Shown here one piece after another: positions 32,483 to 42,057 of a stretch of DNA of 64,000 nucleotides. The notes below the pieces were generated by a model. The model saw only the letters and a program-made list of their open reading frames with translations, ran no database searches and was not told the origin of the DNA. The DNA is from Chenopodium formosanum (lineage: Eukaryota; Streptophyta; Magnoliopsida; Caryophyllales; Amaranthaceae): assembly GCA_024500155.1 (NCBI GenBank), contig CM044879.1, forward strand, positions 21,424,572-21,488,571. The letters run 5' to 3'. How positions within the stretch are numbered: position 1 is the first letter of the stretch; every line of letters begins with the position of its first letter. Position numbers and translations under genes: made by a program.

Positions 32483-34834
32483 ATGGCTAGATGATGTGGT
32501 TCTGGTTCTCGATCGAGAGACTCGCGCCGAGAGGACGAGCCTACCAGCGAGGGCGAGGACGTGCCTTCTACATCCAGTCTGGGTCTTGCCAGATTGGGAC
32601 GAGCGTACTTTGTTCCATGCACCGGTTCACCACCTGTCGGAGCGAGTCCAACGTGGTCTTGCGAGCGGAAGGACCTGTAGCCACGGCTCGGGTAACTCCA
32701 CCATCAGTTCTCTCTACGACAATTTCATCAGTCGTGATGAAGGTCTTCTTCGTCTTTGGGAGTCATGTGGGTTGACTCCTCTTCTACTGGCCACCCGGGC
32801 AATGTTTTCATACGATGGGGGTAACCTCGTCGTTCGATCTTTGGTGGAGTTCTTTTGGTACACCACCAACACTTTTCACTTTCCTTGGGGTGAGATGACG
32901 GTCACTCCAGCAGACTTCAGCCTCATCACGGGGTTAGAGTTCCAGTCTACTCCTCTTCCGTTCGACGCGGGTGTCACTGTCTATTCATCGGAGGTTCCGG
33001 AGTTGTTGGGGCCGATTGTTGTTCGGGCCTAGGCTGAGGCTCAGTCGGGACAGCTGAGTTCCCGATGCATTCGTCGCTGCACACTGGCTGCAGCTTTTGA
33101 GGATGATGCCACCACCCGAGAGCAGCGGGTGTGCATCTTTGTGCTGATTCTGCTGTCAGGGACGTTTTCCCCTGATCGAGGTAGTAGAGTACTTCTTTAC
33201 TACCTGTCCGTCATTCGCGACCTTCACTTGGTCGGGCGGGACATATGACTAGGCTAGCATGGCCTATGCGGACTTTCTACTGGGCCTGCGGCGTTCTTGT
33301 CATCACAAGGCCTTGTCTGGAGAGGTGGCCCTTTCCAGCTTTTGGAGGGTCGTAAAGGTACATCTCTTTTCTTTTTGAGATTTAACTCTAGATTAGAAAT
33401 ATAATCTTTACTGACTTTTTCCTTTTCATATAGATCTGGTTCTACGAGTATTTCCCCTCACTTGCGCCTGTGAGGCCTTCTCCTCGCGTGCTCCCCGTTG
33501 CTGCTAGTTGGGGAGGCCGCAAAGGTTCACCGGAGGTGCTACGCCTTCGAGAGATGATCCTCTCGGTAGGTTTCTATAACTTGTACTTTCTCTTTTATCG
33601 CCATTGGTATTAGTTCCTTATATAGTGATTTCTTTGCAGGAGCCCAACCTGGTCTATCGACCTTGGGCTGCTTTTCCTATTCCTGCGCTGGTGGCGCAGT
33701 ACACTACTGAGCGTCGTTATTTTCTAGGGACGTACGACGCGGTGGTCTGCCTAGGGGAGAGGGTAGCCATTCAGCACTCCTCAGACGTTTTTGTAGTCCC
33801 TGCTCCTCCACCTCGGTATATGTTTCATGATGCCTTGCAGCGGGATCGTGCTAGTGGATCTTCTCGGGGTACTCCTTGGAGGTCCTACGTTCTCCTCGAG
33901 CAGAGTTACGAGGAGGACCTGCTACCGTTGTTAGCGCCAGCTCCTGTCCTTACAGAGGAGGCAGCGATATGTTTTTATTTATTTGATTTTGTCCTTCTTT
34001 AGGTAGCCCCCAAGTATTTTTCTAACCTTTTATTCTTACCAGGCCGGTCCTAGGGAGTTCATTCCCCCGAGGATGTCCATACGTTACCAGGGCATGTATG
34101 GGCCGATCGAGGAGCTCATTCCACCAGCTCCAGAGGGGGAGCAGTTTGTGGAGCGTTCTATTCCCCGTCACCAAACTCGAGTAAATAACTTTACCTATCT
34201 TGTCTTTATATTTTCTTATAGTTGTTACTGATTTAGTTACTTTGGCAGTTTTCTCGTGAGGTGGTGAGAGCTATGGCTAGGTGCATAGACGCCTTTCGCA
34301 GCCAGCTCATGAGGTTGCGGAACCGTGCTACCTGTCGTAGGAACGACGCTGAGGAGGTATTATTCCTTATATTTAGCATCTTTGTCTTGTCTTTTACTTG
34401 CATTTGCTAACTTTGATTTACTTTTGCAGGGACAGCCTATTCCTTCCCCACGCACTCGGTCGAGACCCGAGCCTAGGAGAGAGACTACTAGGTCTGACTC
34501 GAGGCGTCGTCGGACTACTTCCGGTGGTCAGGGTGGTCGTTCTGAGGTCGTCGCTGTAGAGGACTCGGCATCATCTCCTGAGGATGTTCCGACCGGGCCG
34601 ACCAGCCGAGGTGGGATGGGTGGTGGGACGCACGAGTTTGGCTCGTCGTCGCAGCAGCCTTTGCAGCCCCAGCCTCTTTCCGTCGGGTACCAGGGTGATG
34701 TTAGGTGGCCTGGCCCTGAGTTGCAGTTTGCGCCGCCTGGTGGTTCGGGGGACGGTGATGGACATACTCCACGGAGTAGGACTTTCTATGACGCTTTTGG
34801 CATCCCTCACGATTTGCGTCCTCCTGCACCGTAG
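32483..34834 (+). pseudogene. Antisense gene in D: plant mobile domain protein, six exons
   Basis: It lies opposite to gag-pol. The best domain stretch is 32720-32960: LLRLWESCGLTPLLL, VRSLVEFFWYTTNTFHFPWG, then TPADFSLITGL, the signature of the plant mobile domain (PMD, PF10536) of MAIN-like and transposon proteins. Introns with good borders: 33358-33433, 33566-33639, 34181-34248 and 34357-34429; another ends at 34042 but its donor is unclear. Exon 2 has the EYFP word. Last exon (34430-34834) is Arg/Ser/Pro-rich, probably basic and disordered. Stops near 32492, 33030 and 33246 show decay. Role unknown; antisense PMD genes are known in Tat elements and may aid the element or silence it. Confidence 0.7.
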
Positions 34835-35196
34835 TTGTACCTGTATTTTTATTTATTTTGACTTTGTAGGACTTTGTCTATTTTTATTTATATGACTCAT
34901 GTATTGGACACTTTGTACATGTGAGTGTGTGAGAAAGTGTAATTTTTGCGCAAAATTTTCCGTCATTTTTAATATTAGTGGAGGGTACCGACTCTCTCCC
35001 CCAAAAAAGAAAAATGAAAAAATGAAGGAACAAAAGTATAATTACTAAGAATAAGCCTAAAATTAATTAAGCTTAATAAAATAATATAATAATAATAATG
35101 ATAAAAAGTGTATGGAAAAGAAAGGAAAATAATAAGGATAAGTCAAGTCAAAGTCGAATTCGAGCAAGTAAAACACGGTTTTCAACGCGTAACAGC
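34835..35196. other. Spacer between the two antisense genes
   Basis: AT-rich. No coding signal. Includes a possible 3' untranslated end of the first gene. Confidence 0.4.
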
Positions 35197-35350
35197 TGTC
35201 GCTGCTAAAAAAATACTGGCGCCACGTAATCAAACCTGTCGCCACGCGACAGCTTTTGTCGCCACGCGATAGACTTGTCGCTTGGCGACAGAGTTAATTT
35301 TTCCGAATTCTCACAGGAGTTGAATTCTGCGTGAAAAAAGCTTATAAATA
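35197..35350 (+). promoter_or_regulatory. Promoter of the second antisense gene
   Basis: Four GTCGCC/GGCGACAG words at 35197-35291, then 52 bp later TATAAATA (35343-35350), and ATG at 35418. This spacing equals that in D's own LTRs. Confidence 0.6.
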
Positions 35351-35417
35351 GCCCCTGAATCCTTCATTTTCTGTATAATTTAACCAGTTTATTAATTAAG
35401 TAAATTAACTAGTAATC

Positions 35418-36053
35418 ATGCCTTTAGCTAAAAGAACTTTTTGTGGATACATGAATAAGTGGTGTCGTCTTTTAACTTCTAAAGAGAAAAAAGAATTAGA
35501 CTTTTTCCATATGGGGGGTATGTATGGTGTAAAGGGGGTGAGTCTTGACTTAGACTTTATCTATTCTGCCATAGACTATTGGGATATTAATACTCACTGT
35601 TTTAGATTTTTCCATGATGAAATATGTCCTTTACCGGAAGAATTTGGAGCCATTATAGGCTTTTATTCCACAGATCTTGCGGTAATGCCTAGAGTAAGTG
35701 AATATTATTATAAAGATTTTAAGCGTTTCTTTGATTTAAGGGGTATGGACTTAAAAAATATAGTGCATGGCAATGTAGTTGATTTTAAAGAATTGGCACG
35801 TTATTATTTTGACAAACCTAACTCTGGATTTCATGTCTATAAAAGAAGAGCTTTCCTCTTTTGCATGTTTAGCCGACTTCTTTTAATTAGTGGTAAAGAT
35901 AATGAAGGCCAAGCAATAATCATATCTTTTATAGAACAAGTTGAATCCGGGAGAAACCCAATGCCACTAATTGTTGGAGAGATCATGTTGTGGCTAGATG
36001 CATTAAGAAAGAATCCAAAGGCACCTTTTCGAGGTTCTCCAATTTTATTATAG
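35418..36053 (+). CDS. Second antisense protein of D, N-terminal part
   Basis: An intact 211-codon frame, start chosen at 35418 because a TATA box lies 68 bp upstream. Residues about 45-80 (LDFIYSAIDYWDINTHCFRF, then ICPLPEEFGAIIGF) resemble the retrotransposon-linked plant domain of unknown function found in Tat antisense ORFs (DUF7745-like; my recall, unchecked). The C-terminal region includes ISGKDNEGQ and PLIVGEIMLWLDAL. A stop sits at 36051-36053, overlapping a good splice donor (TAG/GTATAA), so it may run on into 36143-36925. Function unknown. It is better preserved than the mobile-domain gene. Confidence 0.6.
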   Translation: MPLAKRTFCGYMNKWCRLLTSKEKKELDFFHMGGMYGVKGVSLDLDFIYSAIDYWDINTHCFRFFHDEICPLPEEFGAIIGFYSTDLAVMPRVSEYYYKDFKRFFDLRGMDLKNIVHGNVVDFKELARYYFDKPNSGFHVYKRRAFLFCMFSRLLLISGKDNEGQAIIISFIEQVESGRNPMPLIVGEIMLWLDALRKNPKAPFRGSPILL

Positions 36054-36142
36054 GTATAAAATAATACTACTCTTAATTACAAGGAATTAAAAATATTTTT
36101 ACACTGCAATGCTAATCAAATGTATGTTTACAAATATGGCTC

Positions 36143-36925
36143 ATGGAGAGGCTAAAATTTATTAATCCTCCTGATGATATTGAAAAATACACTCCCAATT
36201 GCGTGGTCCGTCGAAAGAAGAGATTTTTGAGGATAGGTCGCCGTGAGTGGAGCAAAGTGTTTGCTGCTGGCGATTTTACCATAAACTGGGTCATTACTTG
36301 GTGGAAGATTGAGAATATGGTTGGTTGTAATAGACAAGCATACTGTCGTCTCCCGAGCTTATCAAAATTGACTTTTTATTTCCCTTGTAGAGTTGAGAGA
36401 CAATATGGTCTTGCACAAACCATCCCTACAGGAGATCTCCGCCGTCCTCATGAATTCCCTATGTCACAAGAAGTTGAGCGTTTTGACAAATATTGGAGTG
36501 GTAGGCCCTTATGGGAGGTGATTACCCACAGGGTTCCACCTTGTTTGTCAACTAGTGTGAAGCAATGGCTTGATGGAAAATTTCAAAAATCTCAAGTTAA
36601 GGTTGAGAAGACCGATGTGAAGAATCGTCTGGGTGACAAAGAAGTCCCTGCTAAAGAACGCCTAGGGGAAAGAAGTGAATTCAAAACTCCTATTATGCCA
36701 AGAAAGAAAAGTTCTAAGAAAGATAAAGGAAAAAGGAAAGTTGATTCTACAGAAAAGAAGGCTTGGGTGGAGAAGAAACACGGGGTCTTAGCGGAAGGGG
36801 AAACTATCTATACTAAGATAGAATGTAGATCTTCTAATGGATGTCTCCTAGCAAAGGTTATGGATGAAGAGGAAGAGAATGCGGACAAAAATTGGAAAAG
36901 GATTAAGAAGGAGAAGAAAGATTAG
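36143..36925 (+). CDS. Second antisense protein of D, C-terminal part
   Basis: A 260-codon open frame 90 bp after the previous one. The first half is globular in composition (RIGRREWSKVF, WVITWWKIENMVG, LSKLTFYFPCRVERQYG). From about residue 150 it becomes Lys/Glu-rich with basic clusters (RKKSSKKDKGKRK) that could be a nuclear localisation signal, and the end is acidic then basic. Joined by splicing to the upstream frame it would give a protein near 470 residues. No known enzyme motif is seen. The join, and thus the start of this part, is uncertain. Confidence 0.5.
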   Translation: MERLKFINPPDDIEKYTPNCVVRRKKRFLRIGRREWSKVFAAGDFTINWVITWWKIENMVGCNRQAYCRLPSLSKLTFYFPCRVERQYGLAQTIPTGDLRRPHEFPMSQEVERFDKYWSGRPLWEVITHRVPPCLSTSVKQWLDGKFQKSQVKVEKTDVKNRLGDKEVPAKERLGERSEFKTPIMPRKKSSKKDKGKRKVDSTEKKAWVEKKHGVLAEGETIYTKIECRSSNGCLLAKVMDEEEENADKNWKRIKKEKKD

Positions 36926-37415
36926 AGCATTGCTTTTCCTTTGATTTATTAGACAATGTTAATTTGTTTTAGTTAATTTTTTAAGCTTTTATTTCATCAA
37001 TAATGTAACTTCTTTATTAATTAATAAAATTTCAGCTTTTATTTAAATTAACTTTATAATTAAAGCAATGAAAACAATTACAACGTTTATTTTTCGGAGA
37101 ATTGATTCGAGTACGGAAGTCGAACAAATTTCTAGAATACACAAAATTTGCCCAGATACTTGCAAAAACTTGGCTCCGTTACCCAGATGTTTGTCGCTGA
37201 CGAATTGCCTCTGTCGCCTGGCGACAAAACTGTCGTCTGGCAACAGAGTCCTTTTTCTGGCGCAAGTTTTGCAATTTTGCAGACATGTATTTTTTAACTC
37301 TGGGATGCAAAATTTTGAGAAATTAAAGTGGCCGCACCCTGTCGGGGTTGCCTACGTATCCTTTATTTAAGGAATCAGGCCAAACGTAGCTCTCTTGAGT
37401 GTTTTACTCAAGTAA
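36926..37415 (-). other. Linker between integrase and antisense genes of D
   Basis: AT-rich with a GTCGCC cluster at 37186-37242. A GC block at 37330-37390 (CCTACGTATCC ... CAGGCC) is of a type seen after integrase in Tat/Ogre elements. No protein. Confidence 0.5.
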
Positions 37416-38641
37416 TTATGGGTAGTATTTCTTAAGTTGGTCAAGATTTGTCATATTTGAAAATTCGTTACCATCCATGTCAGTTAACTTATCCGCTCCT
37501 CCTGACAGGATTGTTTTAACAATGTATGGTCCGGACCAATTAGGCCCAAATTTGCCTCTTGGGTCCAAAACATTTTTCCTTAATGCTTTTAATACCAAGT
37601 CCCCAACCTTGATATTTCTAGTCTTGACCTTCTTATTGAAATGTCTAGCCATGCGGGTTTGATAGCATTGGGTATGATGTAGAGCCTCTAGTCGTTCTTC
37701 ATCGAGTAGAATTAACTCTTCATACCGTGCTCTAGTCCATTCGACTTCATCAAGTTTACTTTCTAACGCAATGCGTAGAGAAGGTATTTCTAACTCTACA
37801 GGTTGTACGGCATCCATTCCATATACTAGGTTGAATGGCGTATTTCCTGTTGATGTTCGGATTGACGTGCGATATCCCTACAGTGCGAAGTGAAGTTTGT
37901 CAGGCCAATCTTTATAATTTTCAGTCATTTTTTCGATAATTGTCTTTAAGTTTTTATTGGTGGCCTCAACTGCTCCATTTGCTTGAGGTCTATAAGGGGA
38001 AGAATGATGATGTTGAATACCATATTTTTGTAGCAATTCTTCACATTCGGCTTGAAAGTGAGTTCCATTGTCACTTATCATTTCATGTGGGACTCCGTAT
38101 CGACAAATTATGTTTCTTTCGATAAAGAGTGCTACATGTTTGGCGGTGAGTTTAGCATATGATTGTGCTTCTACCCACTTTGTGAAGTAATCTATTACGA
38201 CTAAGATGTATTCATGACCTCCTGTTCCGGGAGGTGTAATTTTTCCAATTATGTCTATTCCCCATGTAGAGAAAGGCCATGGTGAAGTGTATGTGCAGAG
38301 GAGAGATGGTGGAACGTGTTGCAAATTTGCATAAATTTGGCATTTAGGGCATCTTTTTACATATTGATGACAATCCCTATTCATGGTAGTCCAATAATAC
38401 CCATCTCGCAGTATCTTTTGGACTAGCATTTTGCCATTAACATGTGTTCCACATATCCCTTCGTGGACTACTCTCATAGCTCTTTGAGCGTCCTTTTTGC
38501 CTACACATAATAGAGCTCGACCTTTAGGTACCCTTTTGTGTAGTTCATCTCCTATGAGTACGAACTGGGAAGCTAAAAGCCTTAGTGCTCTTTTTGCTCT
38601 TTTGTCAGCATCAGGAGGATATTCTCCTTTGGTGACATAAT
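37416..38641 (-). pseudogene. pol: Integrase of element D, one nonsense codon
   Basis: Frame 37878-38477 has the zinc finger (H5, H12, C43, C46) and the complete catalytic triad: D75 in WGIDIIG, D136 in ISDNGTHF and E171 in NGAVEATNK, 34 residues after the second Asp. A TAG at 37878-37880 ends it, but the same frame goes on to 37416 with the C-terminal domain (VGDLVLK, FGPNWSGPYIV, LKKYYP). The N-terminal linker continues up to a frameshift near 38655. Apart from that one stop and the shift it looks well preserved. Integrase inserts the cDNA and makes the 5-bp duplication seen at D's ends. Confidence 0.82.
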
Positions 38642-38950
38642 TTAGTATGTCTGTAAACCATGGTTATTCTTCATGTTCTTCCTTTGAATTACTTCATTGT
38701 CTTCTATAGTTTGAATGTCTGCTGGTTTATGCCTTTTTTCTATGGTCAAAGGCATTTGCTCAATTTCCTTAGGAATCCTAACCATTGAGGCTAGTCTTGC
38801 CAAGGCATCGGCAAATTGGTTTTCCTCTCTAGGTAGATAAGTGTATTCCACCTTTTCCAATTGATCAGTGAGGGTTTCCAAATATGTTTGGTAGGGAGCT
38901 AAGCTTTCACTCCTAACCTTCCATCTCTTCGAGATTTGATTAATAATCAA
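38642..38950 (-). pseudogene. pol: RNase H C-terminal part of element D
   Basis: IINQISKRWKVRSESLAPYQ, then EYTYLPREENQFADALARLA, the second half of the plant-type (RVT_3) RNase H acquired by Tat elements. The upstream half, RT and protease are missing: fragment F starts at 38950. The frame slips near 38655 into the integrase frame. Confidence 0.75.
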
Positions 38951-39720
38951 TGAATATTTCTATTCCTCAATTTGAGAATGAACCGTTTTGGGTGTATTTT
39001 AATAGACTTGAGGATTTCTTGGATGGTGTTAAAGGTTTTACCAAGGGTGATTATTGTGAAATCATTAATTTAGGATTAAATGAGCAGTTTAGAGGAGTGG
39101 TTGATAATATGTTAAATGGTGGTCTTGAAACTATGTCTTCGGATGAAGCTTGGGATTTCTATTCATGGTTAGCTAGGGATAATTATGATTGGGAGAGGGC
39201 CAATCATGAGACTTATGTTCGGGATTCTAATGCTATTAATGTTGATGCTAATTGTCATGATTTGTCTAATATGAATTCCCATGATGTGTTTGATGCTCTC
39301 CATAGTGACCATGTAATGCATGATTTCAACTCCCCTCCCTCTATAGCTCAATGTAATGAGGTACATTCTAATGATGATGAAGTGCTTGTTCTTCCTCATA
39401 TTGCATCCGATTTTTGCATCAATTCTAAAGGTGTGCCCCATAGTCCCCTAGATGATTCCAATGACCAAGATTTTGACTCGTCTATCCATAATGATTTGGA
39501 CTCAATTGAGATTATGGCACAAATATTTCTTGAGTTTCAAACGGTAGCCCATAACCTTATGAGTAGCTATTCGCTAGTTTGGGGGGTTATCTATATCTCT
39601 TGGTGGTTTCTTAATCTATATTATTTTGATTGCTTGATTTATTTCTCCCATACTTGCCAAAGTCTATTATTGAGATTGGTTTTCTATGTTTGGATGGCCA
39701 TGAGCGCCTTATTAAGTTGA
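38950..39720 (+). pseudogene. Shortened gag-like protein of fragment F
   Basis: ISIPQFENEPFWVYFNRLED, GLNEQFRGVV, NGGLETMS, then SDEAWDFYSWLARDNYD: the same half capsid domain as A and B and the most complete copy of the C-terminal word. The acidic middle part (DSSIHNDLDS, EFQTVAHNLM) agrees with A up to about 39565. After that the frame enters unrelated Trp/Tyr-rich sequence, which I read as a deletion joining the acidic region to the tail. The first residues sit exactly at the junction with D, so the true start could have lain upstream. Confidence 0.6.
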
Positions 39721-41450
39721 CTTTTGGTATATGTATATTTGAATTGATCATGCTTTCTTCTTGCACAAATGTATATGCATTCGTGAGTATTGTTGTTTTT
39801 GTGAATATTTTGTGTATAGTGTGTTTCCATAGCATTCAAGGCAAAGTTTCAAAATGTTTTGTTTTAAACTTGGACATAATTGGGCTTTAGCACCTAGAGT
39901 ACCCTCTTTGCTAGTTGTTAGAGGTTTTCATGCACTTGAATGTCGAGGTTGGTTCACACATATAACATTTCCAAGGTAGTAGAACTTAAGGGCTATGAGA
40001 CCTTAGCTCACTTGGTTTGTGGTAAGATGGTTGTCGCTCTCTAGCTAGTTGAAGCTTTAAAGGTGATTTTTGTTATTCCACTACCGTCATTCTTGTGAGG
40101 ATGTATCTATATTGTTCTAGCCTTCTACATTTCTTGCATGTGTGGCGTTTGGATCCTTGGCATTGCTAGCTTATATCGAGAATTTGGCTTGATTTACCCA
40201 AGATCGAGACCGAACAAACCTAAGGGAAGATTAAGGCAATTAGGATTTTTGTTTTATTTTATTATTTTCCATTCTTTTTTTTTCTTTTGCATTTGCTCAA
40301 TTAGTACCCCAATTTGAGCCATTTTCCCTTCTTTGGCATAACCACATTACAAACCAATGGACCTTTGCTTTATTTTCACCTTTGTTAGTTTTGTGAAGCA
40401 TTCTTGGGACTTGATTTATATTTTTGGTTAATAAAGTGAGAAAAAGAATGAAAAAGAAGTGAAAACTCAAATCTTGGTGATTGTGATTACCTTTGTTATG
40501 TTAAATAGTTTGAGCAAGTGAGAAGAAAAGAAAGGAAAGAAAGAAAAAGCCGCTCAAAGTTAAAAAAAAGGCGAGAGCAAAGAATAAAAAGAAATGAAAA
40601 AAAAAGAAAGAAAATGTTGAAAAAAAAATATACAAAAAATATTTGTTTTTTGGTTGAAAAAGAATAAGATTGGGGGAGGAGTTGCTTTGTGGTCTATTGC
40701 TAGAATTTTTGATTTGAAAGTTGGTAGTTTATTAAGTTTGAATTAAGGAATGATCAACCTTGCTTCACTTCTAAGTTTACCACCAATTTCCAAATTTATT
40801 TCCACACCCTTTACCCTAACCTAAACGTTTCAACCCTTTTAAGACCTTTTGACCTTAGTGAGGTTTAGTCACTACCGGTGGAGGGTAATCAAGCCAAGCC
40901 TATTGAGCGAGCTATCGATGCCAAGATGTCGGGTAGCCTAAATGTCTTTCATTGTTTATTCCTTCCGGTTCCTTCGAGGAATCTCGAGACATCACCTTAA
41001 AAGTGGATGCAAAACTAGTGAGGACGCGGAAGTTTAGTTGGAGATAAGGAGGAGTGTAAGTCCCTCTAAGTTCTCTACCCTTTGCATGCTTTATGTGTGT
41101 ACCAACCTTAGCTATTCTTTTGCTTGGATACCTTTAATGTCTAGAAAAGATTGTATTCTTGTGCACTTAGCCCATTGTTTGTGTTTGGTTTGTAATGTCA
41201 AAACTCGAGCTTTCTTGATTTCACCCTTGCCTTGAATGTTACGTATTGCCAAGAGGTGTGGGTTAAGCTCTTAGGAAACCCTCACGAGACCTCACTCGTC
41301 CTCATAGGCGACTTTGGGGTTTTAAGGGCTTGTTGTGGCTAAAAACAACCGTGATTCCTACGACAGTGAGTTAGTGTACATTCTTTCTCCTTGTTTCTAT
41401 TTTGTTTCTTTTGCTTTCAATAATTTCCTCTTGTTCTCTTTTGCTCTAGC
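39721..41450 (+). other. Untranslated tail of fragment F
   Basis: Equivalent to the tail of A. Contains A-rich low complexity (40435-40660) and a PPT-like run TTGGGGGAGGA (40670-40680), without the GCATTG hairpin seen in A and B. The short frame 41335-41667 crosses the junction and is not a gene. Confidence 0.5.
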
Positions 41451-42057
41451 TTTGCTCGAGGATGAGCAAAGGTTTAGGTTGGGGGAATATCGCTCCATGG
41501 ACTATAGAGGCCGATTTGGAAGATTGAGCACAATAAGCATCTTCAATAGAAATATCATCCCACCAATCATTCTCATCATACCTATGGTTGCGATGAAGAG
41601 CTTCATAGGCCGGATAAATCAAAGGCATGCCGTCAATGGGCTCCGGAAAGTTGAACATCTTGTTTAGGAATGAAAAGGGAATAGAATAGTCTTCATTGAA
41701 TACTTGGAAAGATAGCGTTGGACATTCATTATCGTTACCATCCTTTTGCACATCGAGCGATGATAGGAATTCATAAGTGAGCCTTGCATAGGTGGGAGCA
41801 CTAAGGTCAATGAATTGCTCAAGGCCCAAATTTCGAGCTAACATCCGTACATCATCGTCGATCCCAAGAAGAGTAGTGGTGTCACGATCATAGAATCTTG
41901 TAGAATACAATTTCCTTGATGAAAGACTCTCAAATCGGTCCCAATGCTCTTGAACCGTGAACTTGATGCCATAAGTTTCTTTGATGGTGGAAGGTGGATC
42001 AATTGTCTTCCTTGAATTTGTAACCTTGGTGCGCTTAGCTTGTCTTGAACCACCCAT
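41446..42057 (-). CDS. ATHILA ORF-1 family protein of element E, truncated
   Basis: A 203-codon frame, start at 42057 (MGGSRQAKRT, a basic N-terminus). Core words: SSRKLYSTRFYDRDTTTLLG, DVRMLARNLGL, LSAPTYARLTYEFLSSL, LSFQVFNEDYSIPFSFLNKM, FNFPEPI, matching the ATHILA ORF-1 family (PF03078) by order and spacing. From about residue 185 (before HGAIFPQ) it reads into fragment F, so the true C-terminus is gone. It sits downstream of pol, where Athila elements carry a third, env-position gene. I see no signal peptide or membrane segment, so an envelope role is not supported. Confidence 0.75.
   Translation of the reverse strand: MGGSRQAKRTKVTNSRKTIDPPSTIKETYGIKFTVQEHWDRFESLSSRKLYSTRFYDRDTTTLLGIDDDVRMLARNLGLEQFIDLSAPTYARLTYEFLSSLDVQKDGNDNECPTLSFQVFNEDYSIPFSFLNKMFNFPEPIDGMPLIYPAYEALHRNHRYDENDWWDDISIEDAYCAQSSKSASIVHGAIFPQPKPLLILEQS
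41451..41488 (+). promoter_or_regulatory. Terminal AGGA hairpin and polypurine tract (F)
   Basis: TTTGCTCG / AGGA / TGAGCAAA (one G:T pair, 41451-41470), then GTTGGGGGAATA. The LTR that should follow is absent. Confidence 0.7.

Larger units (their letters stand above)
38950..41490 (+). mobile_element. Non-autonomous Athila-like fragment F
   Basis: Plus-strand sequence starting almost at the ATG of the gag-like frame and ending at the polypurine tract, without LTRs. Gene content and tail match A and B. It is fused at the right to the 3' end of E. Confidence 0.7.

Noticed and set aside
41446..42057. Envelope protein of E
   Set aside because: Position is right for env, but there is no signal peptide or membrane segment and the words match the ATHILA ORF-1 family.
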